64,000 bases of DNA, from NCBI GenBank assembly GCA_947039275.1, contig CAMQYL010000003.1, forward strand, positions 1-64,000, read 5' to 3'. Position numbers and translations under genes: made by a program. The notes beneath the pieces were generated by a model. That model did not search any database, had not been told where the DNA came from, and saw nothing but the letters and a program-made list of their open reading frames with translations. Below, in pieces: positions 42,755 to 51,875 of the stretch (position 1 is its first letter; the number at the start of each line of letters is the position of its first letter). The stretch is from Amulumruptor sp947039275 (lineage in GTDB: Bacteria > Bacteroidota > Bacteroidia > Bacteroidales > Muribaculaceae).

Positions 42755-42994
42755 TTATTATAAACTTTTATATGGGCGGAGTGTTATGTATGTATCACGT
42801 TATAGCTATTTGTTTTAGAGGATTGGGATTAATCTTTGCAGCCTGCCATGTCGTATGGCTGACAAGATGTAACTCCTGGCTGGTTGAATCCAAGTCAGGA
42901 GTTTCCTTTGGCGGTTCATGCAACAAAACATCTATCCAGATTGTTAGATACTTGATTACAAATCAATACAAAGCATTAATCCCATCATACTCAT

Positions 42995-43495
42995 ATGGAG
43001 ACAATTTATTTCAAAGGCACCCCGTGTCACACCTACGGCTCACTGCCCCAGGTAGGAAGCGAAGCTCCCTGCTTTCATCTGACCAGCATCAATCTTGAGC
43101 AGATCACATGCGAGACATTTAAAGGAAAACGCATAGTACTCAACATATTTCCAAGTCTCGACACCGATGTATGCGCCCGTTCAGTGCGTAAGTTCAATGT
43201 CGAAGCTGCCAAACTTGACAATGTGGCTGTGGTATGCGTCTCCATGGATCTGCCGTTTGCCATGGCAAGATTCTGCACAATCAACAATATCGAAAATGTC
43301 ACACCCGCCTCGGCATTCCGCTCTCCGCTTTTCGGCCAGAAATACGGTGTGCAGTTATGTGACGGACCACTGGCAGGACTGCTCGCAAGAGCTGTAGTAG
43401 TAATCGGCACAGACGGCAAAGTGCTCTATCAGCAACTCGTCGAGGAAATCACCAACGAGCCCGACTATGATGGAGCTATATCTGTACTGAAATAG
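42995..43495 (+). CDS. tpx: Thiol peroxidase
   Basis: 166 residues of the Tpx peroxiredoxin class. Peroxidatic Cys60 sits in SLDTDVCARS and resolving Cys94 in ARFC, the standard spacing. Reduces hydrogen and alkyl peroxides with thioredoxin. No exact promoter match is seen in 42755-42994; a hairpin AACTCCTG/CAGGAGTT (42871-42903) lies there. Confidence 0.95.
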   Translation: METIYFKGTPCHTYGSLPQVGSEAPCFHLTSINLEQITCETFKGKRIVLNIFPSLDTDVCARSVRKFNVEAAKLDNVAVVCVSMDLPFAMARFCTINNIENVTPASAFRSPLFGQKYGVQLCDGPLAGLLARAVVVIGTDGKVLYQQLVEEITNEPDYDGAISVLK

Positions 43496-43518
43496 AGATG
43501 ACATACAGCTCATAGCAG

Positions 43519-43549
43519 TTGTAGCTAATAATATAAATGCGTAACTTTG
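43519..43549 (+). promoter_or_regulatory. Promoter of lon
   Basis: TTG (43519-43521), 20-base spacer, TAACTTTG (43542-43549). The start would be near 43556, giving a leader of about 215 bases that contains the palindromic element. Confidence 0.7.
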
Positions 43550-43614
43550 CATAAAGCAAGTTGCGCATTTGCTTTTAGAGGTTGTTGCAGAACTTCAAAA
43601 ACATGCTAAAACCA

Positions 43615-43704
43615 GTAGGGACATGCCATGGCATGTCAGATTGGGCAAAATATGGCGTCTTGAACCCTACGAAATGATTCTGACATGCCATGGCATGTCC
43701 CTAC
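43615..43704. repeat. Palindromic doublet element, copy B, in lon leader
   Basis: Perfect 26-bp inverted repeats (43615-43640 and 43679-43704), ends GTAGGGACATGCC, each arm with an inner GACATGCCATGGCATGTC palindrome. Same unit as 18527-18614. Confidence 0.8.
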
Positions 43705-43769
43705 AAGTTGATGAACTTCCAGAGCTGCAACATCCCCTTATATTAAGATTTTGCAATAACAGATATTTG

Positions 43770-46157
43770 ATGAGTCAGGATTCCCAGCAGATAGTTTCTT
43801 TCGGTCAGATAGACTTAAACTCCGAGATGCTTAAAAACGCGCCGGTAGCAGACGATTTACCCATTCTACCGACACGTGACATGGTATTGTTTCCAGGTAT
43901 CACTGTGCCGATATCGTTAGGCAGAGAGGCTTCATTGCGCACCGCAGAGGCTGCCCATACCAAAAATATAGTGATCGGCGTAGTATGCCAAAGCTCACCT
44001 GACATCGAGGCTCCTACTGTACATCAGTTGCGCCAGTTTGGCGTGACAGCCCGCATACTGCAAATCTTCGATGTGCCTGACGGAGGTAAGATGGCGATTG
44101 TGCATGCGTTTGACAAATTCAAGGTGATAGGCATGTCAGAAGGAGCCACATTGCCCGAGGCATCAGTGTCTGCACAAGTACGCATAATCAAGGAAACCAC
44201 ACCACGCCCATCAGACAAAGAGTTTAAAGCTCTCATAAACGGCATCACAAAAACAACCCTGGCATTGATTGAGAATTCAGGACCTGCCATGGCAGAACTG
44301 GCAATAAATATCAAAAATGCCGAAGGTACCAACACGCTCATCAATCTGATCAGCACTCATGCACCATTCAGCACCGACTTCAAGATAGAGCTGTTGCGCG
44401 AAAGCCGCCTCAAGGAACGTGCATTCAAACTGATGGTAGCATTGTCACGTGACGAACAGAAATCGGTGCTGTTTAAAGTCATCATGGACCGCACGAAAGC
44501 TATGCTTGACGAGCATCAACGCAAGACGTTCCTGCGGGCACAGCTTGATACAATCAAAGAGGAACTCTACGGCGATGACGAAGACATCGCCCAGCTCAAA
44601 GAGCAGTCCCAATCAGTGAATTTCCCCGAAAATGTCCGCACGGTATTTGACAAAGAGCTTGAAAAGCTGGAGCGCATCCAGCCACAAAGCCCTGACTATT
44701 CAGTGCAATACACTTACCTACAGACATTGTTAGGTCTGCCCTGGGGCATAGAGGATGATGGCAACAAAGACTTTCATAAAGCCGAGGAAATTCTTGACAG
44801 CGAGCACTTCGGATTAGAGAAAGTCAAGGAAAGGATACTGGAGCAGCTGGCAGTCATAATGAATGCCCCCGACAGCCATGCTCCGATAATCTGCTTAGTA
44901 GGTGCACCTGGTGTCGGCAAGACATCCTTAGGACAATCCATCGCCAGTGCCATGGGACGGAAATACGAGCGCGTGGCATTAGGTGGCTTGCACGACGAAG
45001 CCGAAATCAGAGGGCACAGACGCACGTATATAGGCGCGATGCCCGGACGCATCATCTCGGCACTCAAACGCTGCAGCACATCCAATCCTGTAATGCTACT
45101 TGACGAAATAGACAAAATCGGCAGCGATTACCGAGGTGATCCATCAGCAGCACTCTTGGAAGTCCTCGATCCCGAGCAGAACTGCCGTTTCCACGACAAC
45201 TATGTAGATGTGGACTTTGACCTGTCACACGTGCTGTTCATTGCTACCGCCAACAGCCTTGCAGGTGTGCCACAACCGTTGCTTGACCGCATGGAGGTCA
45301 TAGAAATCAGCGGCTACCTGCTGGAAGAAAAAGTCGAGATAGCGCGTCGCCATCTTCTCCCACGCCTCCGCAAGGAGATGGGTATCCAGACGGAAGATGT
45401 CAACGTGACCGATGCTGCAATCATCACCATAATCGAGTCCTATACCGCCGAGAGCGGTGTGCGCCAGCTTGAAAAAAAGCTTGCCTCACTCCTGCGCAAG
45501 TCAATGCTCAACAAGATGCGCAACGGAGACAGCGGTGTCACAATTGATGCACCTGATGTCAAGCAATACTTAGGTGCTGCGCCTTATATCAAGGATAAAT
45601 ATGAGGGCAACGAATACCCTGGAGTCGTGACGGGACTGGCATGGACGCAGGCTGGCGGCGAAATCCTATTCATAGAGTCTTCACTCGCCCCAGGTAAAAC
45701 AGAAAAAATATGTTTGACAGGCAATCTCGGCGATGTGATGAAAGAGTCAGCTGTCATCGCATTGCAATATATCAAGTCTCATGCGGACTTATGGAGCATC
45801 AATCCCGATATTTTCGAGAAGAACACGCTCCATATCCATGTGCCCGAAGGAGCAATACCTAAGGACGGACCATCTGCGGGCATAACCATGGCAACTTCAA
45901 TCGCCTCAATTCTCACAGGACGAAAGGTGAAAGAACGCATAGCCATGACTGGAGAAATCACTCTGAGAGGCAAAGTGCTCCCGGTCGGAGGCATCAAAGA
46001 GAAAATATTGGCTGCCAAACGAGCCGGCATAGACACAATCATACTTTCGGAAGCGAACCGCAAGGATATCGAGGAGATAAAAAAGGAATATGTCGAAGGT
46101 CTCCAGTTTGTCTATGTCAAAAACGTCAAGGAAGTCATCGACTACGCACTGATATAA
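43770..46157 (+). CDS. lon: ATP-dependent protease Lon
   Basis: 795 residues. N-terminal substrate-binding domain (LPILPTRDMVLFPGITVP near residue 35), AAA+ module with Walker A GAPGVGKT (378-385) and Walker B LLDEIDK, and the protease domain with the Ser702 (KDGPSAG) and Lys743 (GGIKEK) dyad. The ORF can be read from 43569, but those 67 extra residues would be encoded by the palindromic element and have no Lon similarity; ATG 43770 is preferred. Degrades misfolded and regulatory proteins. Confidence 0.97.
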   Translation: MSQDSQQIVSFGQIDLNSEMLKNAPVADDLPILPTRDMVLFPGITVPISLGREASLRTAEAAHTKNIVIGVVCQSSPDIEAPTVHQLRQFGVTARILQIFDVPDGGKMAIVHAFDKFKVIGMSEGATLPEASVSAQVRIIKETTPRPSDKEFKALINGITKTTLALIENSGPAMAELAINIKNAEGTNTLINLISTHAPFSTDFKIELLRESRLKERAFKLMVALSRDEQKSVLFKVIMDRTKAMLDEHQRKTFLRAQLDTIKEELYGDDEDIAQLKEQSQSVNFPENVRTVFDKELEKLERIQPQSPDYSVQYTYLQTLLGLPWGIEDDGNKDFHKAEEILDSEHFGLEKVKERILEQLAVIMNAPDSHAPIICLVGAPGVGKTSLGQSIASAMGRKYERVALGGLHDEAEIRGHRRTYIGAMPGRIISALKRCSTSNPVMLLDEIDKIGSDYRGDPSAALLEVLDPEQNCRFHDNYVDVDFDLSHVLFIATANSLAGVPQPLLDRMEVIEISGYLLEEKVEIARRHLLPRLRKEMGIQTEDVNVTDAAIITIIESYTAESGVRQLEKKLASLLRKSMLNKMRNGDSGVTIDAPDVKQYLGAAPYIKDKYEGNEYPGVVTGLAWTQAGGEILFIESSLAPGKTEKICLTGNLGDVMKESAVIALQYIKSHADLWSINPDIFEKNTLHIHVPEGAIPKDGPSAGITMATSIASILTGRKVKERIAMTGEITLRGKVLPVGGIKEKILAAKRAGIDTIILSEANRKDIEEIKKEYVEGLQFVYVKNVKEVIDYALI

Positions 46158-46182
46158 TATTAGACATCACATCCGGTCTCAT

Positions 46183-46959
46183 ATGAAAAAATACTGCTTA
46201 GATTTTAAGGTCGAGAAAAGCGAGCCAATACACGAGCTTTATTCACTGCTGACACTTACCCCTGCCAATCCCAAGGTCAATCTGCCCGAAATGCTTCCCG
46301 GTCAGTTCGTACAGGTAAGGATAGATAATGCTGAGACATTTTTGCGACGACCCATATCCATCAACGATGTGGATCGCGACCACCAGACACTAAGTCTTTT
46401 GGTCAGGAACGCAGGAGAAGGATCTCGATGGCTCATGAACCGCAGTGAGGGCGATATCGTCAATCTCATGCTTCCTCTCGGCAACGGTTTTGCCCACATC
46501 GATGCCTCAGACCGTCATCCGCTTCTCGTCGGTGGCGGTGTCGGCATAGCTCCGATGCTATATCTCGGCAAATGTATGAGTCTGCAACATGCCATACGTC
46601 CGACATTTCTTGTCGGTGCCCGGAGTGCTGCCGATGTTCTCCAGTTGCAGTCACTACAACAATGGGGAGATGTCTTTGTTACCACTGAAGACGGCACTAT
46701 GGGCGAAAAAGGATTAGTCACAGCGTCTACTGCATGGAATCAGGAGTGGACTTCAGTCTATTGCTGCGGTCCGGCTCCAATGATGAAAGCCATAGCCCAG
46801 ATGTGCCACAGAGCAGGGCTACGGTGCAAAGTCTCACTGGAAAATATGATGGCGTGTGGTCTCGGAGCATGCCTGTGCTGTGTGGAAAAGACAGTCAAAG
46901 GCAATGTGTGCGTATGCACCGAAGGTCCAGTCTTTGATACTACAGAACTTACCTGGTAA
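46183..46959 (+). CDS. pyrK: Dihydroorotate dehydrogenase electron-transfer subunit
   Basis: 258 residues. FAD-binding FLRRPISI (53-60), NAD-binding GGGVGIAPM (117-125) and the [2Fe-2S] cysteines C225, C230, C233 and C243 or C245. Passes electrons between the class 1B PyrD and NAD+ in pyrimidine synthesis. pyrD follows 19 bases later. Confidence 0.95.
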   Translation: MKKYCLDFKVEKSEPIHELYSLLTLTPANPKVNLPEMLPGQFVQVRIDNAETFLRRPISINDVDRDHQTLSLLVRNAGEGSRWLMNRSEGDIVNLMLPLGNGFAHIDASDRHPLLVGGGVGIAPMLYLGKCMSLQHAIRPTFLVGARSAADVLQLQSLQQWGDVFVTTEDGTMGEKGLVTASTAWNQEWTSVYCCGPAPMMKAIAQMCHRAGLRCKVSLENMMACGLGACLCCVEKTVKGNVCVCTEGPVFDTTELTW

Positions 46960-46978
46960 CCTTAAAAATCAGACAACG

Positions 46979-47884
46979 ATGGCAAATCTTGATGTAAACA
47001 TAGGAAACCTCAAACTCAAGAACCCAGTCCTGACAGCATCCGGGACATTCGGTTACGGCGAAGAATTTCAGGACTTCATAGACCTTGAGAAGCTTGGAGG
47101 ATTCATAGTCAAAGGCACTACACTTAATCCGCGCGAAGGCAATGACTATCCGCGCATGGCTGAAACTCCATCGGGTATGTTAAATGCCGTAGGACTACAG
47201 AACAAAGGTGTAGACTACTTCATCGACCATATATATCCGCGAATCAAGGATCTTGACACTCAGGTGATGGTCAATGTATCCGGCGCGTCCGTAGCTGACT
47301 ATGTGACTGTGTGTGAGAAGTTGAAAGCCTGCGAGCATATTAATGCCATAGAGGTCAATATATCGTGTCCCAACGTGAAGCAGGGCGGTATGGCTTTCGG
47401 CACCACATGCTCAGGAGCATCCGAAGTCACCTCTGCAGTGCGCAAGGCTTGGGACAAAACATTGATAGTCAAGCTCTCTCCCAACGTCACTTCCATTACC
47501 GACATAGCTAAAGCAGTAGAAGCCGAGGGTGCAGACTCCGTATCTCTCATCAACACCATGCTTGGCATGGCAATAGATGTAGAACGCCGCCGCCCGATGC
47601 TGTCGACCATCACCGGCGGTCTGTCGGGACCAGCTGTGCGCCCTGTAGCTGTCAGAATGGTATGGCAGGTGTGCAAGGCTGTAGACATCCCGGTCATAGG
47701 TCTTGGCGGTATCATGAACGGTCGCGACGCGTTAGAGTTCATCATGGCTGGGGCATCGGCAATAGAGGTTGGCACTGCCAATTTCATTGACCCTGCCGTC
47801 ACTGTTAAAATAATTGATGAAATCAACGATTACCTTGACCGTCATAATTTCCATGACATAGCCGACATCAGAGGCATCATCTGA
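46979..47884 (+). CDS. pyrD: Dihydroorotate dehydrogenase, class 1B
   Basis: 301 residues. FMN and substrate motifs NPVLTASGTFGYG (15-27) and VNISCPN with catalytic Cys130, then GLGGIMNGRDALEF and a GTANF phosphate loop. Class 1B fits the adjacent pyrK. The longer frame from 46856 overlaps pyrK; ATG 46979 starts the family-typical MANLDVNIGNLKLKNP. Confidence 0.96.
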   Translation: MANLDVNIGNLKLKNPVLTASGTFGYGEEFQDFIDLEKLGGFIVKGTTLNPREGNDYPRMAETPSGMLNAVGLQNKGVDYFIDHIYPRIKDLDTQVMVNVSGASVADYVTVCEKLKACEHINAIEVNISCPNVKQGGMAFGTTCSGASEVTSAVRKAWDKTLIVKLSPNVTSITDIAKAVEAEGADSVSLINTMLGMAIDVERRRPMLSTITGGLSGPAVRPVAVRMVWQVCKAVDIPVIGLGGIMNGRDALEFIMAGASAIEVGTANFIDPAVTVKIIDEINDYLDRHNFHDIADIRGII

Positions 47885-47930
47885 TAAAACGACAATGACC
47901 GCAGCATGCTGCGGTCATTGTCGTTTTATC
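47883..47930. terminator. Bidirectional terminator between pyrD and mutL
   Basis: A perfect 22-bp stem (47883-47904 with 47909-47930), loop CATG, overlapping the pyrD stop codon and flanked by A/T runs within the stem ends. Confidence 0.85.
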
Positions 47931-47941
47931 AAGTGTATATT

Positions 47942-49858
47942 TCAATCAAAGAGTGAAGCAACCTGATCTCCAGATATAAGTGTCATGACAGTAAGACCGT
48001 CGGGAGTCAGAGCCGGAGATTTTAATTTGAACAATTCGCTCAGAAGGTGTTCTATCTCCTTTTGAGTCATTTTATGTCCCGATCTTACTGCTGCAGCCCG
48101 CGCCATTCCCATGGCGAGCAAGCGGTCAATATCTGTCTCAACACTTCCATCGCTCTCAGATGCGTTGTCAATAATCTTTCTTATCGACTCGACAGCATTG
48201 ACATTAGCAAGCATTGAGGGTACGGCATTGATGCTCCAAGTGTTGTCGCCAAGAAAAGCCAGACCGTAGCCCAATTCTGCCAGTTTGTCAATTATGGAGT
48301 CTAATATCTGATTTTCAGACGCGGACAATTCTATTGTCTCTGGGAAAAGCAATGTCTGAGCCGAAACTTCATGGCTTACAATCTCAGAAATATATTTGTG
48401 ATAGAGCACGTTGAGATGTGCTCTGTGCTGATCTACGACCAGTATGCCTTCATGTGACGGCGTGACTATGAACCTGTTGCGGACCTGAAAAGCACCGGGA
48501 ATAGATGTCTCCACCGCCATGTCAAGCGTATCTGCACCGTTTGATACATCTCTGTTAAGGGCGCTCTCCGTCACATGAGTCTCGGGTATTATCTCGGTAT
48601 CGCCACCAGCATGATTGACATTAAAACTTTCATAGAGCTTCTCCCAGTCATTCATAACCTTGGGTCTGCCTCCATGTGGCGCGGAGGTCATACGCGACGG
48701 TACTGACAACGGTTGACGGGAAGCCGTGGGAGGCCTGTAACCATCATCGACCTCCGCGAAAGGATTATATGACGGATCAAAATCCACATCATGATTGGCA
48801 TCAGAGTCAGGAGTGAAAGCCGGAATATCAGGCACATCAGTTGACTCAAAATCGATAGCCGGGACAGCGTTAAAGCGTCCGAGGGATTCCCTGATAGCAG
48901 CAATAACTATCTGACGTATTGCAAACTCATTGACAAACTTTATCTCCTTCTTAGTCGGATGTATATTGACATCTATGGTGTCAGGGGCAACTTCAAAATC
49001 CAAGAAGAAATTGGGCTTTGCATCGTGAGCGATAAGATTCTCATAGCATGTCTGCACCGCTTTCTGAAATAACGGATGGCGCATATTGCGACCGTTGACC
49101 GTAAGAAACTGCAATGCACCCTTCTTACGTGCATATTCGGGCATGCATATGAAACCCGACAGCTTGACCAATGGGGTTTCAGTGCTGACAGGTATGAGCT
49201 GCGTTGCCATCGACTTTCCGAATAGGTCTATGATACGCTGCTTTATGGTTGTTGCTGCCAGCCTATGCACAGTCACATCATTGTGTATGAGCGTGAGTTC
49301 GACAGATGGATTGACGAGTGCCAGCCGCTCAAATTCCTTGACAATATTACCGAACTCCACAGAGTCCTTTTTCAGGAATTTACGACGACCCGGCACATTG
49401 AAAAACAGATTTTTTACTGCGAGATTAGTTCCCTTAGGACATGCTATAGGTTCTGTCGCCGTGACCTTTGCCCCGGCAATCTCGATGCGTGTGCCGATTT
49501 CATCACCCTCACGCCTCGTACGCATATCTATTTGCGCCACAGCAGCAATTGAAGCGAGTGCCTCCCCACGAAAGCCCATGGTATGCAGAGAGAACAGATC
49601 GTCAGCCTTGGCAATCTTGGAGGTTGCATGTCGCTCGAAAGCCATTCGGGCATCGGTCTCGCTCATGCCCATGCCATCGTCAATCACCTGTATCAGTGTG
49701 CGCCCGGCATCTTTGATATATATGGTGATATGCTTGGCACCAGCATCCACGGAATTCTCCACCAGCTCCTTGATGGCTGAGGAAGGCTGCTGCACAACCT
49801 CACCTGCGGCTATCTGATTAGCCACCGAATCAGGTAAAAGATGTATGATATCGCTCAT
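47942..49858 (-). CDS. mutL: DNA mismatch repair protein MutL
   Basis: 638 residues. GHKL ATPase motifs: KELVENSVDAGA, IDDGMGM, HATSKI and GFRGEALASI. The C-terminal dimerisation domain reads DQHRAHLNVLY where endonuclease-type MutL has DQHAxxER, so the nicking motif is altered. Couples MutS mismatch recognition to repair. Overlaps the OstA-like gene by 4 bases. Confidence 0.96.
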   Translation of the reverse strand: MSDIIHLLPDSVANQIAAGEVVQQPSSAIKELVENSVDAGAKHITIYIKDAGRTLIQVIDDGMGMSETDARMAFERHATSKIAKADDLFSLHTMGFRGEALASIAAVAQIDMRTRREGDEIGTRIEIAGAKVTATEPIACPKGTNLAVKNLFFNVPGRRKFLKKDSVEFGNIVKEFERLALVNPSVELTLIHNDVTVHRLAATTIKQRIIDLFGKSMATQLIPVSTETPLVKLSGFICMPEYARKKGALQFLTVNGRNMRHPLFQKAVQTCYENLIAHDAKPNFFLDFEVAPDTIDVNIHPTKKEIKFVNEFAIRQIVIAAIRESLGRFNAVPAIDFESTDVPDIPAFTPDSDANHDVDFDPSYNPFAEVDDGYRPPTASRQPLSVPSRMTSAPHGGRPKVMNDWEKLYESFNVNHAGGDTEIIPETHVTESALNRDVSNGADTLDMAVETSIPGAFQVRNRFIVTPSHEGILVVDQHRAHLNVLYHKYISEIVSHEVSAQTLLFPETIELSASENQILDSIIDKLAELGYGLAFLGDNTWSINAVPSMLANVNAVESIRKIIDNASESDGSVETDIDRLLAMGMARAAAVRSGHKMTQKEIEHLLSELFKLKSPALTPDGLTVMTLISGDQVASLFD

Positions 49859-51825
49859 TGTTCTTTCTCCTCTTCTGCTTTATCAGGCACGACAGCTTCA
49901 GTAGCAACCTTCAGTACATCATCCTCCTGAGGTTTAGGGGCATCAGACGACTGTTGCAATTGCAGGGGCTCTGGACTCTCAGGTTCAGGAAGTGTGTCTG
50001 ACGGCATTACAGACATTAATGTATCCGATGCTGTATTGATAGCATCATGTGCCGTGCTGTCGCTGTTAGCGGTCTCTTTTGACTTAAGCAAAGCCCTCCA
50101 AGGTGCTTCAGTGGATATCGATGCCGATTTAGCAGTAGGAACTGGCTTAAGAAGTCCCTCCTTATCTTCAAGCCTTAAGAACACAGACTGTGGCGATGTC
50201 GGTTTAAACCGCTCGAGCCACTTGAACTTGGGGAGGAAATAGGAATTTTTCGCAGCAAGATACAGAGGAGTAATAGTGCCAGTGGTTTCAGGCCACATCC
50301 TGACTGTGTCAACCTGTCCATCCTTGAAATAGGCATCCATGAAGCTGGTCTCGGTAAACGCGAACTTGTTATATACCGAATCCTTTTCCATGGGAAACAT
50401 GATGGTCTGCACGCTACCCTCCACATACAGACGACGCAGTGTAGAGTCTGCCATCCACGCCGTCATCTTGTCACCCGACAGCTGATTGAAACAGTCCTCT
50501 CCTATCAGCTCAGCCATCATGCCGAAATCTGGCAGATGTGCACGGTCAGCAGTGGAATCATTAAGATGCACTTCAATCAGATTTCCGAAAATCTGCCTTT
50601 CACCGCTCCATATCACGGGATTATAATACATACGCATCGTGGAATCGACATCAGCAATGCTCAATGAATCGCATATACCCTGCAAGTCCGAGCGATAGAA
50701 TCTCACATTATGAAACGCATTTGTCAGACGTACACTGTCGGGCAACACGAGATAAGCATTGATGGTGTCGCCATGCAGATACAGCGTGTCTCTGTCATTC
50801 TTATACTCCTTAGCTAAAGCCCTGCCTGTCACAAAAGCACTGTCACGGAGTTCATCGTAATATCCATAATCGCCAAGCAGGCTGCTCTTACGAGCCGAAT
50901 CAGTCAGAATCACATTGCCAAAACCTTCACCGAAGCCCTTCGCACGGTCATAGAAAAGTGTATCACCAGTCAGCGTGTTGCCCTTATTGGAATAAACCGT
51001 AGAGCGATGATATAGATCTCCCACTCCGCTATTGGTATTGTAATATCCCGATGAAGTATTGATACGTCCATCGCGATTAATAATCCGAGTCGGAGCCGAG
51101 ATAGTAGCTATATGGGTATTGGTGTTGTAGTGCAACACATCTGTGTACATAAACAGTGTGTCGCCCTGCCTGAGGCTTTTCAACTCAACATCATCATAGA
51201 AATCAGCATCCTTGGTATTTGGATAATACTCGCCTCGCATCGACTCAAGGCGGTTCTGTTTATCGGTCAGCACACCGCCTACGTCATAGAAACCGTAGTT
51301 TTGTCCGAGGTCGTAATAGAATATATCCGTAACGAGCTTCACATCACGGTTGATCAGGCGCACAGGACGTCCAGCCGACCCGTAGAGAGTCGCAAATTCC
51401 TCAGGTCCATTATAGTTCAGTTCGTCACCATAGACAAACAAAGTGTCACCCTGCTCCATCCTCACATTGGAAAAAGCATCAAGGGAATTTGTCTTATCAT
51501 AGAAATACGCGCTGTCACAATACATGAACATGTTGTCTTTGCGAAACACCACATTCCCCTTAAGTATCTGATATTCTCCGCCACTCGCCTGCTCATCCAT
51601 GTTGAGGACGTCGGCATGCTCCAGAAATACTCTTCCTGGTTGATGACGGTCAGCCGAAGGAATGGTAGGCTTGATCGGTGGCTGTGACGCGGCCCCTTGT
51701 CCGCGTCGGGCAAGTGTTTCTTTGGTCTGCTGCGACTTAGTGTTGACAGCAAGCGAGGGGAGGCATAAAGCAAGTATTGCCGCAACGATCCACCAGGATG
51801 CGCTGCGGCTGGACTTTTTACTCAT
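49855..51825 (-). CDS. OstA/LptA-like protein
   Basis: About 656 residues with an N-terminal signal or membrane anchor (SWWIVAAILALCLPSLAV). The region about 70-450 is a series of OstA-type beta repeats (GNVVFRKDNMFMYCDSAYFY, GDTLFVYGDELNYNG, GDTLFMYTDVLHYNTN), the fold of LptA and the LptD N-domain that carries lipopolysaccharide across the periplasm. The last 120 residues are polar and low-complexity. Followed by mutL and preceded by two SurA-like isomerases, forming an envelope-biogenesis cluster. ATG 51825 gives a normal n-region; ATG 51849 is also possible. Confidence 0.88.
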   Translation of the reverse strand: MSKKSSRSASWWIVAAILALCLPSLAVNTKSQQTKETLARRGQGAASQPPIKPTIPSADRHQPGRVFLEHADVLNMDEQASGGEYQILKGNVVFRKDNMFMYCDSAYFYDKTNSLDAFSNVRMEQGDTLFVYGDELNYNGPEEFATLYGSAGRPVRLINRDVKLVTDIFYYDLGQNYGFYDVGGVLTDKQNRLESMRGEYYPNTKDADFYDDVELKSLRQGDTLFMYTDVLHYNTNTHIATISAPTRIINRDGRINTSSGYYNTNSGVGDLYHRSTVYSNKGNTLTGDTLFYDRAKGFGEGFGNVILTDSARKSSLLGDYGYYDELRDSAFVTGRALAKEYKNDRDTLYLHGDTINAYLVLPDSVRLTNAFHNVRFYRSDLQGICDSLSIADVDSTMRMYYNPVIWSGERQIFGNLIEVHLNDSTADRAHLPDFGMMAELIGEDCFNQLSGDKMTAWMADSTLRRLYVEGSVQTIMFPMEKDSVYNKFAFTETSFMDAYFKDGQVDTVRMWPETTGTITPLYLAAKNSYFLPKFKWLERFKPTSPQSVFLRLEDKEGLLKPVPTAKSASISTEAPWRALLKSKETANSDSTAHDAINTASDTLMSVMPSDTLPEPESPEPLQLQQSSDAPKPQEDDVLKVATEAVVPDKAEEEKEQ

Positions 51826-51875
51826 ATCGCGTCTATGCCTTAAGGACATATACTATATCTATCGTGCTAAATATT

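Noticed and set aside
42718..43098. 126-codon ORF between rplI and tpx
   Set aside because: It starts just ahead of the rplI terminator hairpin, runs through it and overlaps the 5' end of tpx in another frame; the protein has no recognisable features.
43569..43769. N-terminal extension of Lon by 67 residues
   Set aside because: Encoded by the palindromic element and leader DNA, and unlike any Lon N-terminus.
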